From assembly GCF_009925085.1 (NCBI RefSeq), contig NZ_JAABNR010000001.1:186001-250000 (forward strand): DNA of 64,000 nucleotides. Direction: 5' to 3'. The notes beneath the pieces are model-generated. The model was given only the letters and a program-made list of their open reading frames with translations, had not been told where the DNA came from and did no database searches. Both the position numbers and the translations under genes were made by a program. Below, one piece after another: positions 34,387 to 42,478 of the stretch (position 1 is its first letter; each line of letters starts with the position of its first letter). The stretch comes from Stagnihabitans tardus (GTDB lineage: Bacteria; Pseudomonadota; Alphaproteobacteria; Rhodobacterales; Rhodobacteraceae).

Positions 34387-36108
34387 TCAAAGCCCGAAGC
34401 GCCCGCCCTCGGCGATCAGCCGGTCGATCACCGGCGAGACGGCAAAGACCGGCGCAGGCCCCAGCTTGCGCAGGTCGGCGCGCAGAAGCAAAAGCCCCCG
34501 GCGGTCGGCCTGGTGCAAGGGTCCGCCCAGCCAGCGCGGCATGAGCCCCGACAGCACCGCCACCGCGTCGATGTCGCAAGGCCGCGCCGCCCTTCCGTCT
34601 TCCAGCATCCGCGCGGCCTCGGCCGCCAGCGCCGCAAGCCCCGCGCGCAGGATCGCGGGCGCGGCCGTGCCCCCCTGGCCGCCGCCCAGGCCCGCAGCCG
34701 CGAAGGCGCCCCGCACCTCTGCCGCGCCATGGGCCGCAGACAGCGCCTCGACCGCGGCTTCAAGCGCCAGGCGCAGGCCCAGCTCGACCGGGCCACCGGG
34801 GCCGACCGAGACCACCCGCCAGCCCAGCCTTTGGCCAAAGGCCCGGGCCCGCGCCACCAGCTCGGCCCTTGCCCCCGGCCCGCAGGACAGCTCTGACAGC
34901 GCCCCCACCCCCTCGCCCAGGGTCAGACCGACGCCCAGGCTGGCAGCCCCCAGCACGATCTCGGGCGCCGAAGTCCCGCCCTCCACCCCCGGAGGCACGA
35001 AGACCAGGTCCAGCCCCTCGGGGAGATCGCCCTGCCCCGCCGCCATCCGGCCCCAGGCCGCCTCGCGCGCCTCGGGCGTCAGCCGCCCCGCCGCAACCTC
35101 GGCATCCAGCGCGCCCACCACGCTGGCCAGGGTCCCGGTCAAGGCGCCGCGGTCGGCATCGACCAGCACGACCTCGACCCCCGCCCGGACGGCCTGCAGC
35201 GCAAGTTCGGCGCCGACATCGGTGGCCCCCCAGATCCCCACGGTCCGGACCCCTGGCGCGGGCTGGCCCTGGGGCGGCGCAAGGGCCAGGCGTTCGGCCC
35301 GCAGCGCATGGACCAGGCCCGCCGCCTCGGGCGTGGCGATCAGGTCGCCCAGGGCCGCCTCCTCCATGTTGAGCCCCATGGCAAAGGGCAAAAGCCCCGA
35401 GGCCTCGACGCAATCGACCAGCTTCCAGGCGGCGGGCAAAGGGGTGGCGCCCAATTGGACCCGCGCCGCCTCGACCACGGCGGGCAGGCGCGACAGGTCG
35501 CGCGGCATCATCTGCGACAGCCGCCGCGGCGCGAGGCCACGCCCGGCCATGGCCAGGGCGGCCTGACCGAGGACACCGGTGCAGACCTCGTCGACCAGGC
35601 CAAGCGCCAGGGCCTCGGCGGCCGAGATGGGGCGGGCCTCCAGCATCAGGCGCAGGGCCTGTTCCGCCCCGATCAGCCGAGGCAGGCGCTGGGTCGTGCC
35701 CGCGCCGGGGATCAGGCCAAGGCCCAGTTCGGGCAGGCCGATGACCGCGCCCTCATGGGCGATGCGCCAATGGGCCGCGAGGGCAAGGGCACAGCCGGCC
35801 CCCAGCGCCATGCCGTGCAAGGCGGCGATGACGGGCTTGGGACAGGCCTCGATCCGGGCACAGACCCGGGCGAGGTCCGGGTCAGGGGTCAGGGCGGTCT
35901 CGAGCGGCGCCCCGGCAGAGAAGCCCCGCCCCTCGCCCCGCAGGATCACCGCCGAGACCGAAGCATCGGCCTCGATCCGGTCAAGCGCCGCGATCATCGG
36001 CGCGGCCATGCCTTGCGTCCAGAGATTGGCCGGGGGATGGGTCAGGACCAGGACGGCCACCTGTCCCATGCGGTCCACCCGAACCAGCCCGCCGCTTGCC
36101 TCTGCCAT
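34387..36108 (-). CDS. Degenerate enoyl-CoA hydratase/3-hydroxyacyl-CoA dehydrogenase fusion
   Basis: 573 residues, shorter than the usual 690-730 of bifunctional FadB/FadJ-like enzymes. The N-terminal crotonase domain keeps the fold and the second catalytic Glu (127, in GLPELGLGLIPGAG), but the first is replaced by Ala107 (GAGCALALA instead of GGGxELALA). The nucleotide-binding turn reads GATDVG (294-299) in place of GAGTMG, and the HFFNP-type catalytic histidine segment of the dehydrogenase is missing (LTLGEGVGALSELSCGPGA). Reading frame intact and long. It may have lost one or both activities, or act on a different substrate. Confidence 0.75.
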   Translation of the reverse strand: MAEASGGLVRVDRMGQVAVLVLTHPPANLWTQGMAAPMIAALDRIEADASVSAVILRGEGRGFSAGAPLETALTPDPDLARVCARIEACPKPVIAALHGMALGAGCALALAAHWRIAHEGAVIGLPELGLGLIPGAGTTQRLPRLIGAEQALRLMLEARPISAAEALALGLVDEVCTGVLGQAALAMAGRGLAPRRLSQMMPRDLSRLPAVVEAARVQLGATPLPAAWKLVDCVEASGLLPFAMGLNMEEAALGDLIATPEAAGLVHALRAERLALAPPQGQPAPGVRTVGIWGATDVGAELALQAVRAGVEVVLVDADRGALTGTLASVVGALDAEVAAGRLTPEAREAAWGRMAAGQGDLPEGLDLVFVPPGVEGGTSAPEIVLGAASLGVGLTLGEGVGALSELSCGPGARAELVARARAFGQRLGWRVVSVGPGGPVELGLRLALEAAVEALSAAHGAAEVRGAFAAAGLGGGQGGTAAPAILRAGLAALAAEAARMLEDGRAARPCDIDAVAVLSGLMPRWLGGPLHQADRRGLLLLRADLRKLGPAPVFAVSPVIDRLIAEGGRFGL

Positions 36109-36675
36109 CTGCGCCCCCCGAAGCCACCTGCCGCATTACAGAGCGAATTTCCCGCGCTTGTCCATGGGGCGCGAAGGAGAGCGGCGGGGATCGGGGATGT
36201 GGCGGGGGAATGTGGCGGGGGCGACCGGCAGAGGGCCAGGACAAGGCAGCAAGGTCCGAGGGAGGGGGTGATGCGCCGAAGTAAGTGGCGCGGCGGACAG
36301 GAGGACAGGGCCGCGCGGCGGAGGACTTTGGGCGCGGAGAACAAGGCTTGAGACGGGGGAAGCAGCGCTCTCGGGGGAAAGGGCTGCTCGGGCTGGGGGA
36401 AGCGGTGGTCGCGGGGGAAAGGGTTGCTCGAAGCGGGGGAAGTGGGGCTCTCGGGGTGAGGCAGAACCGGCCTGGCGCGGGGTGGACGGCTGGAACCCAT
36501 GCACGGGGCCAAAGCCAGGGCCCTAGGGTGGAAAGAGGGGGGGCAAAGTCAGGGCCAGCACCAGACCCAGTGCCAGGGTCATGCCCGGTTTCAGGCGAAG
36601 GTCAAGTCCATGAGTCAGGCCCGGAATCGGGCGCGCCCGGATGCCGGACGCGCCGCCTTTTCCTTGCGCCTTGCC
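36109..36675. other. Gene-free stretch with 40-bp tandem repeat
   Basis: 567 bp with no convincing gene. Contains a purine-rich tandem array at 36355-36456 (separate entry) and a cluster of AGGGCC/CCAGG-rich sequence at 36500-36600. The promoter of the preceding minus-strand gene should be near its left end. Confidence 0.5.
36355..36456. repeat. 40-bp purine-rich tandem repeat, about 2.5 copies
   Basis: Units start at 36355, 36395 and 36435, each beginning GGGGGAAG followed 18 bp later by CGGGGGAAAGGG and GCTCG-type sequence (third copy truncated). The period is exactly 40 bp. Confidence 0.8.
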
Positions 36676-36873
36676 TCAGACCGGCAGGTTGTCCAGGACG
36701 AGATCCTCGTCCTCTTCCGCCCCGCTTGCAGCCTGGGGCGGCAGGGGGCCCGGTGCATAAAGGGCCGAGAACATCGCGGTCAGGCCATCGAGCTCGGCCC
36801 GCAGGCCGGTCAGGACGATATCCCGCGTGACCTCGCCCCAGGCCCGCGCCAGGCTGTCATGAACCTGGGTCAT
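36676..36873 (-). CDS. Small hypothetical protein downstream of TraR/DksA gene
   Basis: 65 residues from MTQVHDSLARAWGEV; predominantly helical with an acidic C terminus (GAEEDEDLVLDNLPV). Its ATG overlaps the preceding stop (ATGA), so it is translationally coupled to the zinc-finger gene. No domain recognised. Confidence 0.65.
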   Translation of the reverse strand: MTQVHDSLARAWGEVTRDIVLTGLRAELDGLTAMFSALYAPGPLPPQAASGAEEDEDLVLDNLPV

Positions 36874-37187
36874 TTCGCGCAATCCTTGCAAAAGGGCGTG
36901 AAGGGCACGGCATCCAGCCGCGCCTGGGCGATCTCGGCGCCGCAGGTCTGGCAGAAGCCATAGTCGCCCGCCTCGATCCGGGCCAGGGCGGCAGAGATGG
37001 CGCGCAGCTCGGACTGGGCCTCGAGCCCCATCCCCTCCAGCACCTCATCGCCCTCGCGTTCGGTCGCAAGCTCTTCCCAGTCCTGCGCATCATGGCTGAT
37101 CAACTCGGCCGCGATCCCCTTGGTCCGCACCGTCAGCGCCTCGGCCCGGGCCAGAAGGTCGGCCTTGCGCTCCGCAGTCGTTTTCAT
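36870..37187 (-). CDS. TraR/DksA-family zinc-finger protein
   Basis: 105-residue member of the DksA/TraR family, which binds the secondary channel of RNA polymerase. Four zinc-ligand cysteines at 79, 82, 100 and 103 (CQTC...CKDC) with GDYGFCQTCG. The N-terminal coiled coil is short compared with E. coli DksA (151 aa), so this is a short paralogue. The divergent promoter region shared with the sulfur transporter carries an FNR-type box. A longer in-frame extension to 37700 covers the opposite gene and was excluded. Confidence 0.88.
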   Translation of the reverse strand: MKTTAERKADLLARAEALTVRTKGIAAELISHDAQDWEELATEREGDEVLEGMGLEAQSELRAISAALARIEAGDYGFCQTCGAEIAQARLDAVPFTPFCKDCAK

Positions 37188-37238
37188 GTCTCGCCTCCTT
37201 GGTTGCCCCGACCTTGGGCCAGGACGCCGCATCCTGCC

Positions 37239-37252
37239 TTGATCCACGTCAA
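37239..37252. promoter_or_regulatory. FNR/FnrL-type box between traR/dksA-like gene and pmpA-like gene
   Basis: TTGATCCACGTCAA fits the consensus TTGAY-N4-RTCAA exactly. It lies 52 bp upstream of the zinc-finger start and 44 bp upstream of the transporter start, compatible with regulation of either promoter. Confidence 0.75.
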
Positions 37253-37295
37253 GAGACATGCCAAGCCCATGGCGGCGAGTGAACAGGAGGGCGGG

Positions 37296-37718
37296 ATGCA
37301 GGCGGATTGGCTTTGGGGCCTGGCGGGCGGGCTGATGATCGGGACGGCGGGGGCGCTCTACCTGCTGATCCATGGCAGGATCATGGGGGCCTCGGGGATC
37401 CTGGGCGGGCTGGTCGATGGCACGGAGCGGCAGAACCGCCTCGAGCGGCTGGCCTTCCTGGCGGGACTGGTGCTGGCGCCGCTGCTCCTGGCCGGGGCCT
37501 GGGGGGCGCAAACCAACCTGACAGGCAACTGGGCGCTGATCCTGGGCGGAGGTCTCCTGGTGGGATTCGGCACGCGGCTGGCCAATGGCTGCACCTCGGG
37601 CCATGGGGTCTGCGGCATCTCGCGCCTGTCCTGGCGCGGCATCGTCGCCACCCTGTTCTATATCCTGGCCGGAGGCGTCACCATGGCGCTCTTGCGCCAC
37701 GCGCTGGGGTGGCTCTGA
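37296..37718 (+). CDS. pmpA: YeeE/YedE-type sulfur transport subunit, first half (PmpA-like)
   Basis: 140-residue membrane protein with about four transmembrane segments and the YeeE-family cysteine motif NGCTSGHGVCG (Cys99, Cys106). The start at 37296 is supported by CAGGAGGGCGGG; an ATG at 37269 is possible. Together with the next gene it corresponds to the two halves of a YeeE transporter that moves thiosulfate or another reduced sulfur compound. Stop and next start overlap (TGATG). Confidence 0.85.
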   Translation: MQADWLWGLAGGLMIGTAGALYLLIHGRIMGASGILGGLVDGTERQNRLERLAFLAGLVLAPLLLAGAWGAQTNLTGNWALILGGGLLVGFGTRLANGCTSGHGVCGISRLSWRGIVATLFYILAGGVTMALLRHALGWL

Positions 37719-38572
37719 TGCGCGCGCTTTCGGCTTTCCTGACAGGCGGGCTCTTCGGGCTGGGGCTTCTGGTCTCGGGGATGACCGATACGCTGAAGGT
37801 CCAGGGCTGGCTGGATGTCTTCGGCGACTGGGACCCGACGCTGGCCTTCGTCATGGGCGGGGCCATCCTGCCCATGGTCCTGGCCTGGAGGATCGCCGCC
37901 CGCCGCCGCGTCTCGGTCCTGGGCGATGCAATGCCCGGCCCGGCGCGGAGGGGGATCGGGGGCGACCTGGTCCTGGGGTCGGTGCTGTTTGGCGCGGGCT
38001 GGGCGCTGGCGGGGCTTTGCCCCGGGCCGGCGCTGGCCGTGCTGGGCTTTGGCGGGATGGGCGGTGTGGGCTTTCTTGTCGCCATGTGTGGCGGTATGGT
38101 CCTTGCAAAGCCCTTGCGGAGCCGCGGCTCCGCCTTGCCGAAAGGAAGCCAAATGGACATCCGCCACCTGACGCCCGACTACGCCGTCTCGCCCCAGATC
38201 ACGCCAGAGGACATGGCCACGCTCAAGGGCCTGGGCTTCACCACGGTGATCGACAACCGCCCCGATGGCGAGATCCCGGCGGAGTGGTCGGCCGAGGTCA
38301 TGGCAGAGGCCGCAGCGGCGCAGGGCCTGGCCTTCGTGGTCAACCCGATCCGGCCGGGGGATTTCTCGGACGCCGTGCTGGCGGCGCAGGGGGCGGCGAT
38401 TGCGGGGGGCGGCAAGGTCTTTGCCTATTGCGCCAGCGGCAACCGGTCGTCCTGCGCCTGGGCCATGTCGGCGCCGGGACCGCTTTCGACCGAGGAGCGC
38501 ATCGCGATCCCGGCGCGCTTTGGCTACAACCTGGAAGGCTTGCGCGCGCGGATCGCGGCACTGCGCGGCTGA
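37718..38572 (+). CDS. Fusion: YeeE/YedE second half (PmpB-like) with DUF442 sulfur-transferase/phosphatase domain
   Basis: 284 residues. Residues 1-135 are a PmpB-like membrane domain with the GLCPGPA motif (Cys101). After a short basic linker (KPLRSRGSALPKGSQ) residues 146-284 form a DUF442 (beta-lactamase-hydrolase-like) domain: MDIRHLTPDYAVSPQITPED, DNRPDGE, and active-site loop YCASGNRS (Cys238, C-x4-R). No stop separates the two. The internal ATG at 38153 is preceded by AAAGGAAGCC, so the DUF442 domain may also be made on its own. In Agrobacterium and Xylella the bigR-blh-pmpAB genes, related in content, handle hydrogen sulfide. Confidence 0.8.
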   Translation: MRALSAFLTGGLFGLGLLVSGMTDTLKVQGWLDVFGDWDPTLAFVMGGAILPMVLAWRIAARRRVSVLGDAMPGPARRGIGGDLVLGSVLFGAGWALAGLCPGPALAVLGFGGMGGVGFLVAMCGGMVLAKPLRSRGSALPKGSQMDIRHLTPDYAVSPQITPEDMATLKGLGFTTVIDNRPDGEIPAEWSAEVMAEAAAAQGLAFVVNPIRPGDFSDAVLAAQGAAIAGGGKVFAYCASGNRSSCAWAMSAPGPLSTEERIAIPARFGYNLEGLRARIAALRG

Positions 38573-41164
38573 CCCCGGGGACAGGGGGCCTCGCCTGGCG
38601 GCTCGGCCCGCGCGGCGGCGGCAGCCAGAGAGGGGGACCCTCTCCGGACCTCTCCCGGGTCGCGCCGGGGGAGGGGTCGGTGCCTGGCGCCCACTCCCCT
38701 GCCCCAACGAGGCGGCCATTGATCTCCAAGGGTAGAAGCTGCAAGGACAGCGGTCCGCCCCGGGTTCACGCCCTGGGGGCCCTGGCCGGGCGCCGGTGCC
38801 GTAAGGGAAAGCCCCTGGGCAAGCGGGCGGAGGCAGGAAGAGGGCCCGGTCCATGCGCAACCAGGGCGGGGGCAGCGGCGCCATGGGTCGAGGCCCGGGG
38901 TGGAGGCTGCCGGTTCCAGGCGCGACCCCGGCCTGGGGGGCAGGAGACGCCCCCGGGGGATCGGTGACAGGGCAAGCGGTTCGACCAGCGCGGCAGGGTG
39001 GCTGTGCCGCTCCACCGGGGCGGGCCGATAGCGCAAAGCCTTTGACCAGGGCACCGCGCGCAGGGAAGGCCGCGCAACCTTGGCCCGCTGTGCCCCTGGA
39101 CCCAAGAGGCGATTGCGACAGCCTTCCGCGCGCGTGGATAAGACTGGGCGGCCACTGCCACCTCCGGCACCTCCATCGACCAGCCTTCCACGCGTGGAGA
39201 AGACTGATCACGCGTTGCGGCCATCACGCCCCCGCGCCTCGGCTTTCCGGGTGCCAGGAAAAGATGGCCCGGCCCTTGGCGCTTGGTTGGCCGATGTCAG
39301 GCCCTCGGGAATGCGTTCGTCGAAGCGGGTGGCGCTGATATCTGACCTTTTGCGATGCGCGGACGGGGGATTCGGGCATTACTGGACACGCCAGCAGGCT
39401 CAGGGGCCATTGTGCCGCGCGCGGACGGGGGCTTCTCTTCGGCCGCTTTGGCCTCGGCCGCCGGATGGTTCGACTTCGCCGCCTCGTCGCTTGGGACCTG
39501 TCCAGGCGGGCGAAATCCGCGCCGGTTCTTCTCCTTCAAGGTCGCGATGAGATGCGGGAGAAGATCGGCCCGCGTCTTTCGGGCGAGCCTGCGGGGAAAG
39601 GCACGACCCCGGGCCAGGCCTGGTGGACAATCCCCCGATGCCGCCTTGCCGATACGCTCGCCGCGCATCCTGTCGGAGAAAGCCTGCCGCCCCGCGCAAA
39701 TCGCTCTTTGGGCGGCGGCCCTTTGAATTGGCGAAGCCCTTGGAATGGATCGGCCGAGGCGAAGGTCACTGGTCCGCATCCTGCGCCCATTTGGCCATTG
39801 GTTCGCGCAAGATCGGGAAGGGTCGGTTCTCCGGCGGAAGCTCGACCGCCCTTGGGACGACCCTTGGCCCGTCCGGGATGGCGCACGGGATGAATTGACC
39901 TTGTGGTGAGGGGCCTGGTCGATACAGGGGCAGCGCACCGAGGACCCGATTGCGCAGAACGCCTGGGACCTTGGCCCCGTCCTTGGCATGCGCTCACGGC
40001 TCCAGGATGTCCCGCCTGCTGTCTGGCAGCATTGCGCGGGCCACGAAGACCGCCCTGTTCGCCCCCCTTCGGTGCGGGATGCGACACGGATCCGTGTCTG
40101 AGATGGCGGGGGGCCAAGGGGCGATTCCTGGTGCTGAGGCGCGGCCCGTGCAAACAGTCGCCCGGACCGCTCGCAGGCGCAGAACGTCATGACCGCCCCA
40201 GGGATCGCGGAAATCAGGCGAGGCCTCGACGGATCTGGCCCTTCGCCTTGGGCTTGAACCGATGCGCAATCCCCTGGTGGAGACGATCTGCGCGGAGCTC
40301 TCTCCCCCCGTTCCAGGCGGGCAAGTCTCCCCTGGGGCCCGGGTTCCAGGCTCCTGGCCTGGCCGCGCCTGCAAGGCTGGCGGGTTCTGCGGCCCGCGAT
40401 CTCCCCGGCAAAGGGGAAGGCATGGAGACACCGGCAGCCGCGTCCGTGGCCATCTCCCGACGGCGATCAGACGGCTCCGCCAAATCGCTCCCTGGCGGCG
40501 ATGTGCCAGAGGCTCGACACCACGCCCGCTGGTGCCCGGACTTCCGAACCTGCCAGGGCCGCAGCAAAGAGGTCTTGGCCGAGGCGGCCACCCTGCCCTG
40601 ACATCAAGAGTGCTTCGGCCTGGACCCGTTCAGGCGCATGGTCGGGTCTCGTCGAGGAGCGGCCCCCGTCAGCGGGTGAGAGGCGGGCCAGGAGGAGATC
40701 GTCCCGGGTGTCATGCAGCAGCCCCGTCAGCGGGCGGGACGCGGGCCAGGTCGAGGTCGTCCCGGGTGTCACGCAGCAGCCCCGTCAGCGGGCGGGACGC
40801 GGGCCTGGTCCAGGTCGTTCCCGGTGCGACGCGGCAGCCCCGTCAGCGGGCGGGACGCGGGCCTGGTCCAGGTCGTTCCCGGTGCGACGCGGCAGCCCCG
40901 TCAGCGGGCGGGACGCGAGCCAGGTCGAGATCGTTCCCGGGTGTCACGCAGCAGCCCCGTCAGCGGGCGGGACGCGGGCCAGGTCGAGGTCGTTCCCGGG
41001 TGTCACGCAGCAGCCCCGTAAGCAGGCGGGACGCGGGCCAGGTTGAGGTCGCTCCGGGTGTCACGCAGCAACCCCGTCAGCGGGCGAGGCGCGGGAGCCC
41101 CGCCAAACGGGTCAGACCCAATCACCTGGTTGGCCCTGCCCCGCCAGGGCACAGGGGAGCGCCG
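38573..41164. other. 2.6-kb gene-free region
   Basis: No open frame on either strand has a recognisable domain; all six frames show the Arg/Pro/Gly-rich composition of shadow translation, and no RNA gene was recognised. Contents seen: an imperfect direct repeat with CGTGGAnAAGACTG at 39120-39147 and 39182-39204, and the 58-59 bp tandem array at 40660-41097. Gene remnants too decayed to recognise are possible. Confidence 0.6.
40660..41097. repeat. 58-59 bp tandem repeat, eight copies
   Basis: The anchor CCCCGTCAGCGGGCGGGACG recurs with its GTCAG at 40668, 40726, 40784, 40842, 40900, 40959, 41018 and 41076. Each unit carries the small palindrome CCCG-TCAG-CGGG and a CAGGTCGAGGTCGTTCCCGG segment. 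The period is not a multiple of three, arguing against a repeated protein. The first and last copies are the most divergent. Confidence 0.92.
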
Positions 41165-42343
41165 TCAGTCTGTCCCCGTCGGAAGGAACTCTCCAAGCGC
41201 GTCGGGGTCCATCGTGGGGAAATCCATCGCGGGGAAATCGCCGCCCTGATCGAGACCCGCAGCCGGGAAATCACCGCCCTCCCCGGCGCCGAAGTCGAAA
41301 CTGCCAAGGTCTGCGGCCATGGGCTGGGGCATGTCGAAGCCGCCGCCCAGATCGCCCAACCCGGCCTCGAGGCCAGCACCCAGGCCAGCACCCGGGCCCG
41401 CCATCCCGCCAAGCGACAGGCCGCCCATCTGCCCCTCGCTTTCGCCCGTGGCGGTGCGCAGGCCCTTGGCCTCGGCAATGCGGATCGCGCGCAGGCCGCG
41501 ATTCTGGCCGAGCTTGCCATCGGCCACATGCTTGCCATCCAGCCCCTCGAGCCGGATCGCGTCCAGCGCCGCCTCGCCCAAAGGCAGCACCGCCCCGACC
41601 TCGAGCCGCATGATCTGGCCCAGCGACAGGGTCACCCGCGCGAGGACCGCATCGATCCTGGCCTGGGCATCCAGCACCTTTTCGGCCAAGAGCGTCGCAA
41701 AGGCCGGGCCGTGGCTTTCGACCGGAGCCTCGTCGCTGACGCTGGCGGGCTGGCGACCGCGCCCCTCGGCCGGGACGGCCAGGAGGATCGAGCCCTGCCG
41801 CACCCCGCCGCCCAGGGAGACCTCCGCCCGCAGAAGCTTCAGCGGCGCATCCTCCAAGAGGAGGACCAGCGGACGCGGGTCGTCGAGGAAAGAGGCATAG
41901 CGGAAGCCCCCCGCCCAGACGAGATCCGCCTCTTCGGCCAATTGCGCCTCGAGCCCCGCAAGCGCCGCATCGACCACGGTGGCCACCATGGCGGCATCGG
42001 TGCGGGTGGGCTTGCGCGGCACGATCTCTTGACTGCGCAGGCGACCGATGGTCTGCGCCTCGATGAAGCCGGTCAGGACGGGTTGGCTGATGATGATGGC
42101 ACCCAGACCCTCTTGCGGGCCTTCAAGGATGGCGATCAGCGCGCGTTCGGGCACAAGCTCTGCCAATTCGGCCAAGGAGCGCCGTTCGATGGACAGGCTG
42201 CGCACGTCCAGCGACAGTTTCAGGTGATCCTGAACCGACCTTGCCAGCGAGACCCGCCATGCCCGGTCGGCGCCCGGACCACCCTCGGCCCGATCGACCC
42301 GCGATGCGGCGAGTTTTTTGCGAATGATTCCTGCTTCTGCCAT
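41165..42343 (-). CDS. fliM: Flagellar motor switch protein FliM-like, Rhodobacterales type
   Basis: 392 residues from MAEAGIIRKKL. Residues about 60-200 match the FliM middle domain (LAELVPERALIAILEGPQEGLGAIIISQPV), and 240-310 the C-terminal SpoA/FliN-like domain (VLARVTLSLGQIMRLEVGAVLPLG). The classical N-terminal CheY-binding motif is not evident. The last 80 residues are Gly/Asp/Met-rich low complexity. It is not surrounded by other flagellar genes. An ATG 15 codons upstream was rejected on family alignment and spacing. Confidence 0.82.
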   Translation of the reverse strand: MAEAGIIRKKLAASRVDRAEGGPGADRAWRVSLARSVQDHLKLSLDVRSLSIERRSLAELAELVPERALIAILEGPQEGLGAIIISQPVLTGFIEAQTIGRLRSQEIVPRKPTRTDAAMVATVVDAALAGLEAQLAEEADLVWAGGFRYASFLDDPRPLVLLLEDAPLKLLRAEVSLGGGVRQGSILLAVPAEGRGRQPASVSDEAPVESHGPAFATLLAEKVLDAQARIDAVLARVTLSLGQIMRLEVGAVLPLGEAALDAIRLEGLDGKHVADGKLGQNRGLRAIRIAEAKGLRTATGESEGQMGGLSLGGMAGPGAGLGAGLEAGLGDLGGGFDMPQPMAADLGSFDFGAGEGGDFPAAGLDQGGDFPAMDFPTMDPDALGEFLPTGTD

Positions 42344-42431
42344 CGACACCCTGCCTTGAGCCTCAGACTGGCCGAAAGCGGTTATCAAATGGTTAGGATG
42401 CGAGAACCAAACCGGAATTTCGCAAAGAAAA

Positions 42432-42457
42432 CGGCGCGCGGGTTCCCCCGCGCGCCG
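42432..42457 (-). terminator. Terminator of the pyrimidine catabolism/uptake operon
   Basis: Perfect 11-bp stem CGGCGCGCGGG/ttcc/CCCGCGCGCCG followed on the minus strand by TTTTCTTTG, 22 bp after the binding-protein stop. Confidence 0.9.
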
Positions 42458-42478
42458 CCGAAAATCCCCGTCAAAGGC

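Noticed and set aside
37307-37717. Extending the PmpB-DUF442 fusion frame upstream into the PmpA region.
   Set aside because: That part is a shadow of pmpA in another frame; the ATG at 37718 overlapping the pmpA stop is the natural start.
39297-40190. A 297-codon minus-strand open frame in the gene-free region.
   Set aside because: Arg/Ser/Pro-rich, no conserved motif, no ribosome binding site, and comparable open frames exist on the other strand.
40660-41097. CRISPR array.
   Set aside because: The whole 58-59 bp unit is conserved, with no unique spacers between short repeats, and no cas gene is nearby.
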